A DNA stretch of 64,000 nucleotides from Gemmatimonadaceae bacterium (GCA_025934775.1 JAICWO010000003.1:1-64000), one strand, 5' to 3'. Shown: positions 8,654 through 16,656, counted from the stretch's first letter. Numbers and translations: made by a program. Notes: a model not told the origin generated them from the letters alone.

Positions 8654-9950
8654 GCGCATCGTTCTGCTCGTCACGGTAGCGACCCTCGTGCTCGCGCGCG
8701 ACTCCAGCGCGCAAACCGGATTGGTCATGGCGCAGGCCGTGCCCGTGGTGACGCGCGCCGACCCCACCGCGACGCGCTCCGCGCTCACCGAGGGGTACGT
8801 GAGCCAGCCGGCCGTGATGGCGAACGGCGAATGGGGCTGGCTCCGCGGCATCGGCACGCTCAACCTCGAGGGGCTCACGATGGCGCGCGGCGAGTTGAGC
8901 ACCGGCGGCTACGGCGAAGGCTACGTCGATCGCCGCCACCCGCACACGTACATGCACGAGCTGCTGCTCGGTGCCGAGCACGCGATCGGCGGCGCGGACG
9001 TGTCGCTCTTCGCCGGCCGCGGCTTTGCGCCGTTCGGCAGCGACGACCCCATGGTCCGGCCGTTCGAGAAGTATCCGATCAACCATCACCTCGCGCAGAT
9101 CCTGGAGCGCACGGTCGCCGTTGCCGCCGTACGAGACGGTCCGGTGATCGGTGAATTCGGGACGTTCAACGGAGACGAGCCGGTGGGCCCCGGCGCGCCG
9201 CCATCGTACCGCCGGTTCGGCGATTCGTGGTCGGCGCGGCTCACCGCGCTGCCGCTCGACGGCGTCGATGTGAGCGGGAGCATCGCGCGCGTCGCGTCGC
9301 CCGAGCTACCGGCCGGGCACGGGCTCGATCAGAGCAAGGGCAGCGTCGTGGTGCGCTTCGATCGGACGAGCGCGAGCGACCGGCGATACGTGATGCTCGA
9401 GTGGGCGCGCACGGGCGAGCGTGATCACGGAATGCTCATTACATCATTGAGAAGTCTCCTCGGCGAGGCGGCCTATTGCCGCCGGGACATCGTCATCGCC
9501 GCGCGGATCGAGCAGACGGATCGCCCGGAAGAGGAGCCGCTGAGCAATCCGTTTCGCACGCCGCGGCCGTCGAGCGATCTCTCGAATCTCGGCGTCTCGC
9601 GCTGGACGACCGGTACGCTCTCGGTGGACGCGCCCGCGCTCGTCGCCGACTGGCTCTCGGGGCGGCCGTTCGTCGAGCTCGAACGGCTGTCCGTCGCGCC
9701 GGGCACGCCGGCCGGCATCTTCAACGCCAACGACCGCTACGGATCGAGTCACATGTGGATGCTTTCGGCGGGCGTGCGGCTGCACGCCGGGATGATGATG
9801 CACGACCGCATGGGCCGTTACGGCGCGGCCCTCCCGCCGCAGCCGGGAACTTCGATGCGCGGCATGGAGTCTCATGAAATGGGCGGCATGCCGGGGATGT
9901 CCGGAATGCCGATGAACAACTCGACTTCCTCCATGACATGCCGTTTGTGA
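8652..9950 (+). CDS. Exported protein of unknown function with Met/His-rich C-terminus
   Basis: 432 aa. The start MRIVLLVTVATLVLA followed by RDSSAQT is a signal peptide with a cleavage site near the Ala-Gln, so the longer open frame from 8379 is rejected. The body alternates polar and hydrophobic residues with many aromatic and Gly residues and may be a beta-barrel, but I recognise no named domain. The last 55 residues hold about 12 methionines and 3 histidines, including MMMHDRM and MGGMPGMSGMPM, as in copper or silver-binding proteins. It overlaps the next gene by 13 bp, which suggests a joint role. A metal link is an inference only. Confidence 0.7.
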   Translation: MRIVLLVTVATLVLARDSSAQTGLVMAQAVPVVTRADPTATRSALTEGYVSQPAVMANGEWGWLRGIGTLNLEGLTMARGELSTGGYGEGYVDRRHPHTYMHELLLGAEHAIGGADVSLFAGRGFAPFGSDDPMVRPFEKYPINHHLAQILERTVAVAAVRDGPVIGEFGTFNGDEPVGPGAPPSYRRFGDSWSARLTALPLDGVDVSGSIARVASPELPAGHGLDQSKGSVVVRFDRTSASDRRYVMLEWARTGERDHGMLITSLRSLLGEAAYCRRDIVIAARIEQTDRPEEEPLSNPFRTPRPSSDLSNLGVSRWTTGTLSVDAPALVADWLSGRPFVELERLSVAPGTPAGIFNANDRYGSSHMWMLSAGVRLHAGMMMHDRMGRYGAALPPQPGTSMRGMESHEMGGMPGMSGMPMNNSTSSMTCRL

Positions 9951-11176
9951 ATCGCGCGCGCTCGATCGCTTGGTTCTGCGCCGCATCCGTGATAGCCGCG
10001 TGCGGCAGCGATTCGTCCACCGGTCCGTCGAACGCCAACAAGTCGCCGTGTACCGGGGGAACGCGCACCGGCCCGCTGCAAACGCTCGGCTGTGGTCTCG
10101 ACACGACGCGATTCACGTCGGAGATCGCGGTGCACGGTACCACCGCGTACACGTCGACGTGGGGGACGCGCCGCGCGCGCGGCAACAAGATCAACATCTG
10201 GGACGTGAGCCAGAACGTGCCGTTGCTCGTCGATTCGCTGATCGTGCCGAACGCCAGCACGACCGGCGACGTCGCGGTGAGCGACGACGGCAAGCTGCTC
10301 GTCGTCGCGACGGAGTTCACCCTCGGCTCGATCGCCATCTACGATCTCGCCGATCCGCGCCACCCGAAGTTCATCAGCCAGTTCACGAACGATCAGACGA
10401 ATCCCGGCGTGCACACCGCGGAGATTGGCCGCGTGAACGGGACGCTGTATGCGTTTCTGTGCATCGACCCGCAGGGGAACAGCGTCCCCGCGCGGATCGT
10501 GATCGTGGACCTGAGCGACCCGGCGGCGCCGCGCCAGGTGTTCGTGAAGCAGATCGGCGCACCGTACGTGCACGACACGTTCTTGCGCGACGGGCTGCTC
10601 TTTCTCGCGCTCTGGAACGACGGCATGCAGATCTGGGATCTGGGCGGCGGCGGCACGGGCGGCTCACCGTCCGATCCACACGTGCTCGGGACGGTGAAGA
10701 CCGTCGGGGGCGAAGTGCACAACGTGTGGTGGTACCACGACGCGAGCGGCGCGAAGCGCTACGCCTTCGTGGGGCAGGAGGGGCCTGGGTCGGTTGGATC
10801 GAGCTCGTTCGGCGACATTCACGTCGTGGACGTGAGCGATCTGATGAATCCGCGTGAGGTGGCGTTCTATCACGTGGACGGAGCCGGAACGCACAACTTC
10901 TCCGTCGATGAGGCGAACGGTGTGTTGTACGCGGCCTACTACAACGGCGGCGTGCGTGCGATCGACGTGCGTGGCGACCTCGGCACGTGCGCGGCAAATC
11001 AACGCGAGGCGGCGAATCCTGGACGGTGCGATCTCCGTCTTATGGGAAAGGAGCTGGCGGTCGGCCTGCTCGATCAGCCGCGGACCGTGTACGTGTGGGG
11101 CGTGCAGTACGCGAACAACCGAGTGTACGCGTCGGATATGTTGAACGGGATCTGGACGCTCCAGCCGGCGAAGTAG
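9938..11176 (+). CDS. LVIVD-repeat beta-propeller lipoprotein
   Basis: 412 aa. A lipoprotein signal ends in IAAC with Cys22 followed by Gly-Ser-Asp, so the mature protein should be lipid-anchored. The body carries repeats of the LVIVD/choice-of-anchor type: KINIWDVSQ, IAIYDLADP, IVIVDLSDP, MQIWDLGG, IHVVDVSDL and VRAIDVRG, together enough blades for one propeller. Four cysteines near the ends (for example GGTRTGPLQTLGC and TCAANQREA) may form disulfides. It overlaps the upstream Met-rich protein by 13 bp and is probably co-translated with it. No catalytic motif is visible. Confidence 0.78.
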   Translation: MPFVNRARSIAWFCAASVIAACGSDSSTGPSNANKSPCTGGTRTGPLQTLGCGLDTTRFTSEIAVHGTTAYTSTWGTRRARGNKINIWDVSQNVPLLVDSLIVPNASTTGDVAVSDDGKLLVVATEFTLGSIAIYDLADPRHPKFISQFTNDQTNPGVHTAEIGRVNGTLYAFLCIDPQGNSVPARIVIVDLSDPAAPRQVFVKQIGAPYVHDTFLRDGLLFLALWNDGMQIWDLGGGGTGGSPSDPHVLGTVKTVGGEVHNVWWYHDASGAKRYAFVGQEGPGSVGSSSFGDIHVVDVSDLMNPREVAFYHVDGAGTHNFSVDEANGVLYAAYYNGGVRAIDVRGDLGTCAANQREAANPGRCDLRLMGKELAVGLLDQPRTVYVWGVQYANNRVYASDMLNGIWTLQPAK

Positions 11177-11260
11177 CGGATATTTGTTCGCCTTTCGTAA
11201 AGTTCGCGCCGACACTCGCTTAGAGCGTGACGCAAGTCGCTGGACCAGGCAGTTTTTTCG

Positions 11261-11289
11261 TTGACAACCCGGTCGCCGAATCGTAGAGT
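11261..11289 (+). promoter_or_regulatory. Putative sigma-70-type promoter (TTGACA-17-TAGAGT)
   Basis: A perfect -35 TTGACA (11261-11266) is followed after 17 bp by TAGAGT (11284-11289). It predicts a transcript starting near 11296, just before the small open frame at 11324 and upstream of the ctp protease. Confidence 0.45.
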
Positions 11290-11323
11290 GGCGACCGCGC
11301 GACACTCGCGAGGAGTGCTCCTC

Positions 11324-11671
11324 ATGGCAGGGTCAATCGAGCGGCTGCGCCGGTGGCTGCAGGTCCCGGTGGCGTCGATGTTCATGGCCGCGGCGGTCGT
11401 TGGTCCGACCGCCAAGGATCCGGTTCGCCGCGCGACCGGCTACGGCGGCGTGCTGCTGGTTCCGGGCAGAGCGCACGCGAGCGGCGCCGCGCGCGATCCG
11501 CTGCTCGATCTCAAGCGCGACGTACGCGCCGCGCGTGGTCGCGTGCTATACTCTCCGGGGCACGAACCGGCGGCGGCTGATACGCACGCCGTCCGTCCGA
11601 TGCATCGCGTCCCGTGCCCGCAGCGGTCGGTGGTCGAACGCCGCACCGACGCGGCGATGCACAACTCCTGA
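11324..11671 (+). CDS. Possible small protein of unknown function
   Basis: 115 aa. GAGGAG lies about 8 nt before the ATG and is part of the palindrome GAGGAGTGCTCCTC. Its first half has one hydrophobic stretch (VPVASMFMAAAVVG) and coding-like base use; the second half is rich in Arg and His, loses that look, and contains the putative ctp promoter. I recognise no family. It could be a short exported or leader protein, or an untranslated leader that happens to be open. The region between the LVIVD gene and ctp holds nothing else. Confidence 0.35.
   Translation: MAGSIERLRRWLQVPVASMFMAAAVVGPTAKDPVRRATGYGGVLLVPGRAHASGAARDPLLDLKRDVRAARGRVLYSPGHEPAAADTHAVRPMHRVPCPQRSVVERRTDAAMHNS
11544..11552 (+). 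promoter_or_regulatory. Putative extended -10 promoter of ctp
   Basis: TGC followed by TATACT (11547-11552) is an extended -10 element, embedded in TGCTATACTCTCCG, which resembles the element upstream of the S41 gene at 2124. A transcript from near 11559 would have a leader of about 140 nt before ctp. Confidence 0.45.
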
Positions 11672-11697
11672 TCGTCCTCACCTCTCGTCGCGCTTTC

Positions 11698-13278
11698 ATG
11701 CCTCGCTTGCGCACCGCGGCAGCGGCAACGCTGCTCGTCGTCCCGATCGTCGCGGGCGGCTTCCTGCTCCAGGAGCCGCCCGCTCGCGCCAATGCCCTCC
11801 TCTTCGACCAGGTCATGTCGCTGGTCAAGAACCAGTACGTCGACACGCTCCCCCCGGGCGCCACGTACGAGAAGGCCGCGAAGGGACTGGTCCGCGAGCT
11901 GAACGATCCGTACAGCGAGCTGCTCTCGCCCAAGCAATCAGAAGACTTTAATCGTTCCACCGACGGCCGCTACGGCGGGACCGGCATGGCGATCATCGAG
12001 CAGTCGCCCGGCGTGATCGTCGTGGACCGCGTCTTTCCGAACACGCCCGCGGAAGAAGCCGGCGTCGCCGAAGGCGATCGGATCGTGAAGGTCGACACGA
12101 CCTCCACGCTCACGCTTTCTTCGGCCAAGATCTCCGATCTGCTGCGCGGCGATCCGGGCACGAACGTCACGGTCACGTTCGCGCGCAACGGCGTCACGGA
12201 ACCGATCAAGGCCAAGTTCACGCGCCGCGTGATTCACGTTCCGGCCGTCGCCTACACCGCGATGCTCGGCGATCACGTTGGCTACATCCCACTGCAAACA
12301 TTCAACGAGAACACCGCGGACGAGGTCGCGAACGCGGTCGACAGTCTCGTCAAAGTCGGCGCGAAGGGACTCGTGCTCGACATGCGCGACAACGGCGGCG
12401 GCATCGTCGAGCAGGCGCTCGAGACGTCGAGCCTGTTCCTGCGCGAAGGCCAGCCGATCGTGAGCGTGCGGTCGCGCAACCAGCCCACCGAAGTGTCGCG
12501 GTCGAACGGGCGGCACCTTGCGCTGGCGATTCCGCTCGTCGTGCTCGTCGACGGCGGCTCGGCGTCGGCCACGGAGATCGTCGCCGGCTCGCTGCAGGAC
12601 CACGACCGTGCGCTCCTGGTCGGCACGACGTCATTCGGCAAAGGCCTCGTGCAGTCCCTGTATCAGCTCGACGGCGGCTACCAGCTCAAGCTCACCACGG
12701 GCAAGTGGTTCACGCCGAGCGGACGTTCGATCCACCGCGACCGCAAGCTGCTTCCCGATGGCGAGTTCGTCGTCGTGAAGCCGGACAGCGGCGCGGACAC
12801 GGTGCCGGCTCCCGTGTACGCGTCGGATGACGGCCGCAAGCTCTACGGCGGCGGCGGGATTCGTCCCGACGTCATCGTTCCGGACGACACGCTGTCGACG
12901 GCGGACCGCGACTTTCTGCGCGCGGCCGCGCCGAGCGCGCAGGCCGTGAACAATGTGCTGCAGGAATACTCGCTCGCACTCAAGGGCAGCGTGGGCCGCG
13001 ACTTCACGCCGCCGCCCGCGTGGGGCGCCGAGCTGATGCGCCGCATCGCCGCCGCCGGCGTGAAGCTCGATCCCAAGTACGACGCGACGGCGCGCGTCTT
13101 CCTCACGCACGATCTCGCACATCGCGTCGCGCGGCTCACCTTCGGCGACGGTGCGGCGAAAGCGCGCGAGCTCTCCGACGATCACCAGCTCGCGAAGGCG
13201 GTGGACCTGCTGTCGCACAGCACGACGCAGGCGCAACTGTTCGCTTCCGCGCCGCCGAACAACGCGAAGTCGCGCTAA
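11698..13278 (+). CDS. ctp: C-terminal processing peptidase (S41A, PDZ-containing)
   Basis: 526 aa. An N-terminal hydrophobic segment (about 8-24) exports or anchors it in the periplasm. A PDZ domain (about 95-170) has the carboxylate-binding YGGTGMAI loop, and the S41 core follows. The catalytic dyad is visible: Ser290 in GGSASATEIV and Lys315 in SFGKG, 25 residues apart as in E. coli Prc. It should cleave substrates with exposed nonpolar C-termini, such as envelope or lipoprotein precursors. The ATG at 11698 is chosen because the upstream frame extension lacks a signal sequence. Its stop overlaps the stop of the opposing membrane gene, and its terminator lies inside that gene. Confidence 0.9.
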   Translation: MPRLRTAAAATLLVVPIVAGGFLLQEPPARANALLFDQVMSLVKNQYVDTLPPGATYEKAAKGLVRELNDPYSELLSPKQSEDFNRSTDGRYGGTGMAIIEQSPGVIVVDRVFPNTPAEEAGVAEGDRIVKVDTTSTLTLSSAKISDLLRGDPGTNVTVTFARNGVTEPIKAKFTRRVIHVPAVAYTAMLGDHVGYIPLQTFNENTADEVANAVDSLVKVGAKGLVLDMRDNGGGIVEQALETSSLFLREGQPIVSVRSRNQPTEVSRSNGRHLALAIPLVVLVDGGSASATEIVAGSLQDHDRALLVGTTSFGKGLVQSLYQLDGGYQLKLTTGKWFTPSGRSIHRDRKLLPDGEFVVVKPDSGADTVPAPVYASDDGRKLYGGGGIRPDVIVPDDTLSTADRDFLRAAAPSAQAVNNVLQEYSLALKGSVGRDFTPPPAWGAELMRRIAAAGVKLDPKYDATARVFLTHDLAHRVARLTFGDGAAKARELSDDHQLAKAVDLLSHSTTQAQLFASAPPNNAKSR

Positions 13279-13559
13279 CGCGATTCCGAGCCGGCCGGCG
13301 CTTTCGCCGGCCGGTTTTTTTCGACGATCGCGAGCACGATCAGCACGAACGCGACCAGCCGCACGACGTACAAGTAGACGAGATTCTCGGAGCCGCTGTC
13401 GCGAAACATGGCGAGCAACAGACGCTGCGCGCACAGCAGCCAGAACGCCGCCGCGAAGAAGGCGAAGAACCGGTCGCGCGTGTCGCGCCAGAAGCGCAGA
13501 AAGAACAGTCCCGCCACCGCGTAGCCGGCGATGATCACGCCGGAGAGCACGTCGTTCAT
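13275..13559 (-). CDS. DUF5985 family small membrane protein
   Basis: 94 aa with three hydrophobic helices (about 4-20, 30-48 and 63-82) and a basic hydrophilic tail. It resembles its upstream neighbour in size and topology; both look like DUF5985, a family of unknown function. GGAGGTG lies just before the ATG at 13559. The start overlaps the upstream gene stop by 4 nt, so it is the third cistron of a regulator-membrane-membrane operon. The C-terminal codons contain the ctp terminator hairpin. Confidence 0.65.
   Translation of the reverse strand: MNDVLSGVIIAGYAVAGLFFLRFWRDTRDRFFAFFAAAFWLLCAQRLLLAMFRDSGSENLVYLYVVRLVAFVLIVLAIVEKNRPAKAPAGSESR
13291..13321 (+). terminator. Intrinsic terminator of ctp, embedded in the opposing gene
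   Basis: Stem CCGGCCGGCG (13291-13300) and CGCCGGCCGG (13305-13314), loop CTTT, followed by seven T. The orientation fits ctp. The same bases encode the last residues of the minus-strand DUF5985 protein. Confidence 0.85.
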
Positions 13560-13816
13560 TTCACCTCCCACACTAGGCCGTAGAGGAGGAGTGCGAGCGC
13601 GATGACCACCGGGATTGCACGCACCATCGACAGATCGATCGTGGGAAGCACCTCGATGTCGATGTACAACAGGACGTTGTTCACGCACAGGAACACGAAG
13701 CACAGCCCGCTCCAGAGGAGGAGCCGGAGCCGCGTGCGCGCGTAGCTCCGCAGCAGAAGCACGGCACAGGCGAGGCTCGTCAGCGCGCACAGGATGTAGA
13801 TGATTCGCGCGATCAT
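13556..13816 (-). CDS. DUF5985 family small membrane protein
   Basis: 86 aa, almost entirely hydrophobic, with three predicted helices. The motif LWSGLCFVFLCVNNVLLY resembles LRFWRDTRDRFFAFFAAAFW of the downstream paralogue: a loop, then an aromatic helix followed by an Asn or Gln pair. No enzymatic motif is present. It overlaps both neighbours by 4 nt, and the two membrane proteins probably form a hetero-oligomer. Function unknown. Confidence 0.65.
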   Translation of the reverse strand: MIARIIYILCALTSLACAVLLLRSYARTRLRLLLWSGLCFVFLCVNNVLLYIDIEVLPTIDLSMVRAIPVVIALALLLYGLVWEVK

Positions 13817-14211
13817 TTCTCAGTGCTCCTGCGCAGGCGGAAAGCGTCGGCGAACGCACGGACGTCGTCCGACGGAGCGGAGAAGATGACGCCGATGAGC
13901 GTGGTGCGGCGCTCGCGGTTGGCCCGCTCGAGCTCCGCGATCGCCCGGTCATTCGTCGGCGAAGAGCCTTCGTACCAGTAGAGCAGCGCCTCGTCGCCCG
14001 CGCGCGCCGAGAGCAATCCTTTCTCGGCGAAGTCAGCCAGACGGCGACTCGCCGACATCGGATCGATCCGGAGCTCGCGCGCGACCCGCACCGCCGACCA
14101 CTCCTTGGGGGTCGTCGTGTACAGCAGGAGCAGAACTTCCATCTGCTCCACGGATTGAATGTGCTCGCGGATGAACGCGCGCAACGGCTCCGAGATGCCC
14201 GGCGAAGTCAT
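13813..14211 (-). CDS. Winged-helix (MarR-like) DNA-binding protein
   Basis: 132 aa. The N-terminal two thirds read as a winged helix: a helix around SVEQMEVLLLLY, then WSAVRVARELRIDPMSASRRLADFAEKG as the helix-turn-helix and LLYWYEG as the wing. It probably regulates its own operon with the two DUF5985 membrane genes, to which it is coupled by ATGA overlaps. The frame continues upstream to 14913, but that part is the shadow of the opposite hydrolase. A TATATT lies 7 nt before the ATG at 14211 with no ribosome binding site between, suggesting a leaderless transcript. Ligand unknown. Confidence 0.65.
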   Translation of the reverse strand: MTSPGISEPLRAFIREHIQSVEQMEVLLLLYTTTPKEWSAVRVARELRIDPMSASRRLADFAEKGLLSARAGDEALLYWYEGSSPTNDRAIAELERANRERRTTLIGVIFSAPSDDVRAFADAFRLRRSTEK

Positions 14212-14262
14212 TGGGACCAATATAAAGAAATCCGAACGTCTCAGACACCGGTATCTTGAAGC

Positions 14263-14961
14263 GTGCCAACTGAATCCGGCGACGACCGTCGCGCGCCGCA
14301 CACGCACCATGTGCGGATCGAACGGACCGCGCGCTACTACACGCTCGGGGGCGATGGCCGCTGCGAGTCGGTGTGGGTGTTGCTGCACGGCTATGGCCAG
14401 CTCGCCGGCGAGTTCATTCGATACTTCGGCGATCTGGCGCGCGACGACCGGCTGCTCGTCGCGCCCGAGGCGTTGAATCGCTTCTATCTCGTGAGCCCCG
14501 CGAAGGCCCCGGCCTCGGAACGGCCCGTGGGCGCGACGTGGATGACGCGCGAAGATCGCGTGTCCGAGATCGGCGACTACGTGGAATACCTCGACGCGCT
14601 GTACGAGGAGATCGCGGGCAGACTGGTCGCCGGAGCGCCGGTCAACGTGATCGGATTCTCGCAGGGCGCGGCGACGGCGACGCGATGGGTGACACACGGC
14701 CGCACGCGCATCGCGCGGCTCGTGCTCTGGGGCGGCCTCGTTCCGCCGGACACGAATCTCGCGGCAGGGCACGGCGGTCTCCGACACGTTCCGCTCACGC
14801 TCGTGATCGGCATTCGCGACCACTACGTCGACGCCGCCGCGCTCACCGCGGAACGCGCACGGCTCGATGCCGCACGCGTGCCGTACGACGTCATCGAGTT
14901 CGACGGCGGGCACGCCGTGAGCCGCTCTGTGTTCCCGCGGCTCGTTGCCGAGTCGCGCTAG
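14263..14961 (+). CDS. Alpha/beta hydrolase (phospholipase/carboxylesterase family)
   Basis: 232 aa. Fold features in order: LLHGYGQ (oxyanion loop), the nucleophile elbow GFSQG, an Asp in IGIRDHYVD, and the catalytic His in GGHAVSR near the C-terminus. This is the layout of YpfH/esterase-type carboxylesterases. It is probably cytoplasmic, since no signal peptide is seen. The GTG start at 14263 lies 5 nt after TATCTT, so the transcript may be leaderless. The substrate cannot be told from sequence. Its stop overlaps the stop of the opposing S4 gene. Confidence 0.8.
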   Translation: MPTESGDDRRAPHTHHVRIERTARYYTLGGDGRCESVWVLLHGYGQLAGEFIRYFGDLARDDRLLVAPEALNRFYLVSPAKAPASERPVGATWMTREDRVSEIGDYVEYLDALYEEIAGRLVAGAPVNVIGFSQGAATATRWVTHGRTRIARLVLWGGLVPPDTNLAAGHGGLRHVPLTLVIGIRDHYVDAAALTAERARLDAARVPYDVIEFDGGHAVSRSVFPRLVAESR

Positions 14962-15362
14962 CGGCGCTTTCGGTCGATGAAGCGCGAGAGGTCGCGACGG
15001 TCCTTCTTCGTCGGCCGGCCTTTCTCTTCGTAGACGAATGTCGGGGGCGCCATCTTGAGCTGCGCGGAGAGCCGCTCGCGCGCTTCGATGCTCGCCGGCG
15101 TCTCCTCGTACAGCGTTTGCGCGACCGACGCCGGCCCGCGGCGCTCGCCGAGCGCGCGCACGATGAGCACGTGCTCGTAAGGCCCGACGCGCACACGCAC
15201 CTCGTCGCCGACCTTGACGGTCTTCGCCGGCTTGGCACGTTCTCCGTTTAGCTCGACCTTGCCGCCGGCAATCGCTTCGGTGGCGAGCGATCGGGTCTTA
15301 TAGAAGCGCGCCGCCCACAACCACTTGTCGATTCTCACGCGCTCGTCGTGCGCTTGATCCAT
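14958..15362 (-). CDS. hslR: S4-domain RNA-binding protein, Hsp15-like
   Basis: 134 aa. The S4 domain (about 10-70) begins RIDKWLWAARFYKTRSLA and contains GGKVELNGERAKPAKTV, the standard S4 signature of Hsp15, which recycles 50S subunits with a stalled nascent chain. The C-terminal tail is rich in Lys and Arg and ends KKDRRDLSRFIDRKRR, also Hsp15-like. The ATG at 15362 is used; an upstream ATG at 15395 would add eleven residues and overlap the divergent hydrolase start. Another ribosome-quality-control protein, arfB, lies at 32.2 kb. Confidence 0.82.
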   Translation of the reverse strand: MDQAHDERVRIDKWLWAARFYKTRSLATEAIAGGKVELNGERAKPAKTVKVGDEVRVRVGPYEHVLIVRALGERRGPASVAQTLYEETPASIEARERLSAQLKMAPPTFVYEEKGRPTKKDRRDLSRFIDRKRR

Positions 15363-15387
15363 CCCGGGCCCGTTAGATTTTCGTCCC

Positions 15388-16023
15388 GTGAACATTAGCG
15401 CGCTGCAAAACCACGTGCATCGCTACCTGCCGCCAAAGGATGGCGACGCGCGCACGCTTCTCCTTCTGCACGGCACGGGCGGCAATGAGAGCGATCTGCT
15501 TCCGTTGGCGCAGTTGCTCGCGCCGAACGCCGGCGTGCTCAGCCCGCGCGGGCGCGTGCTCGAGCGCGGAGCAGCGCGCTTCTTCGGGCGGCTCGCCGAG
15601 GGCGTGTTCGATCTGGACGACCTGAGACTTCGCACGCAGAACCTCATCGCGTTCGTCGACGCCGCGGCGGCCAAGTACGAGTTCGATCCCAACAGCGTGA
15701 TTGCGGTGGGACTGTCGAACGGCGCGAACATCGCCACGAGCGTGTTGCTCACGTCTCCAGACACGCTGTCGTGCGCGATTCTCTTTCGTCCGATGGTGCC
15801 GTTCGAGCCAAACGATCCGCCGCCGCTCAACGGCAAGCGGATTCTGATCGCGGCCGGCGAACGGGATGAGATGGTTCCACGCGCGCACCCGGAGCATCTC
15901 GCGGAGCTGCTGCGCGTGTGCGGCGCCGAGGTGACGCTGGTCTGGCAGCCTGGTGGCCACGGGTTGACGCGCGCCGACATCGACGCGGCGCACGACTGGT
16001 TGAAAGCCGGCGCGACTGCCTGA
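15388..16023 (+). CDS. Alpha/beta hydrolase (phospholipase/carboxylesterase-like)
   Basis: 211 aa. Motifs: LLLLHGTGGNESDLLPLA (oxyanion region), GLSNG (nucleophile elbow), AAGERDEMVP (acid loop) and QPGGHGL (catalytic His), in the order of small carboxylesterases and YtaP/dienelactone-like hydrolases. No signal peptide is visible. The GTG start at 15388 lies 8 nt after TAGATT, again suggesting a very short or absent leader. It is divergent from the Hsp15-like gene. The substrate is unknown. Confidence 0.8.
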   Translation: MNISALQNHVHRYLPPKDGDARTLLLLHGTGGNESDLLPLAQLLAPNAGVLSPRGRVLERGAARFFGRLAEGVFDLDDLRLRTQNLIAFVDAAAAKYEFDPNSVIAVGLSNGANIATSVLLTSPDTLSCAILFRPMVPFEPNDPPPLNGKRILIAAGERDEMVPRAHPEHLAELLRVCGAEVTLVWQPGGHGLTRADIDAAHDWLKAGATA

Positions 16024-16137
16024 GCTCGATAGCCGCACACAGCCGCACAAGGAAATCGTTGTGAAGCCGCCTGGGCGGTCCTCGATTTGCCTTTGCGCAG
16101 CCCAGCCGTGGCGTCAAACACAACGCGAGGAGGTCGC

Positions 16138-16554
16138 ATGCGGCGCGTCATCATCTTCTTGGTTGCCGCTGGTGCTATGGCCTGCGCCGGTGACTCGACG
16201 AGCCCGAACAATTCCGTGCTCGCCAATCCGACTGGCGTGTACTCACTCTCCACCGTCAACAGCCAGGCGCTCCCGTTCCTGCTTGGCCAGAACGACACCG
16301 CGTCGGCGCAGCTCACGTCGGGCGCGATCACGCTGCACAGCGACGGCTCGTTCCTGGATGTGCTGGACGTACAGGTGACGGTGCCGTCAGGAACGACGAC
16401 CCAGTCGGACACGCTCGCTGGGACGTTCGCGGTCCAGGGGAGCACGGTCACGTTCGTTCCGAACGACGGGAGCGGGAGCTACCTGGCGGCGATCGACGAC
16501 ACGTCGCTGGTCGAAGCGAATCCGGGCTACACGATCGTATATCGGAAGCGGTAG
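16138..16554 (+). CDS. Small lipoprotein of unknown function
   Basis: 138 aa. AGGAGG lies just before the ATG. The lipobox AMAC ends the signal sequence, followed by AGDSTSPN. The mature part is about 120 residues of beta-rich sequence with Thr/Ser-rich turns, ending TIVYRKR, like a small beta-sandwich. It resembles the pilus-locus lipoprotein at 40583 in signal, size and opening, so the two may belong to one expanded family. No function can be assigned. Confidence 0.7.
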   Translation: MRRVIIFLVAAGAMACAGDSTSPNNSVLANPTGVYSLSTVNSQALPFLLGQNDTASAQLTSGAITLHSDGSFLDVLDVQVTVPSGTTTQSDTLAGTFAVQGSTVTFVPNDGSGSYLAAIDDTSLVEANPGYTIVYRKR

Positions 16555-16642
16555 CCGGAGCGGCAGCCGGCAATTCTGAAGCGAGCGTAGCAGCGCGAGC
16601 CAGTTCCGAGGCCTTGCTTCCAGGGTAAGGGAGACGTAATTT

Positions 16643-16656
16643 ACTGACGCGTCAGT
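16643..16656. promoter_or_regulatory. Palindromic operator ACTGACGCGTCAGT
   Basis: A perfect 14-bp palindrome lies 21 bp before the tetR start codon. The AT-rich flanks TTT and TTAAATT extend partial symmetry. TGACGCGTCA-type sites are typical TetR-family operators, so the regulator probably represses its own efflux operon here. Confidence 0.7.

Noticed and set aside
13813-14913. A 366-residue form of the winged-helix regulator
   Set aside because: The upstream 234 codons are the antisense of the alpha/beta hydrolase and have no domain; the ATG at 14211 gives a complete regulator.
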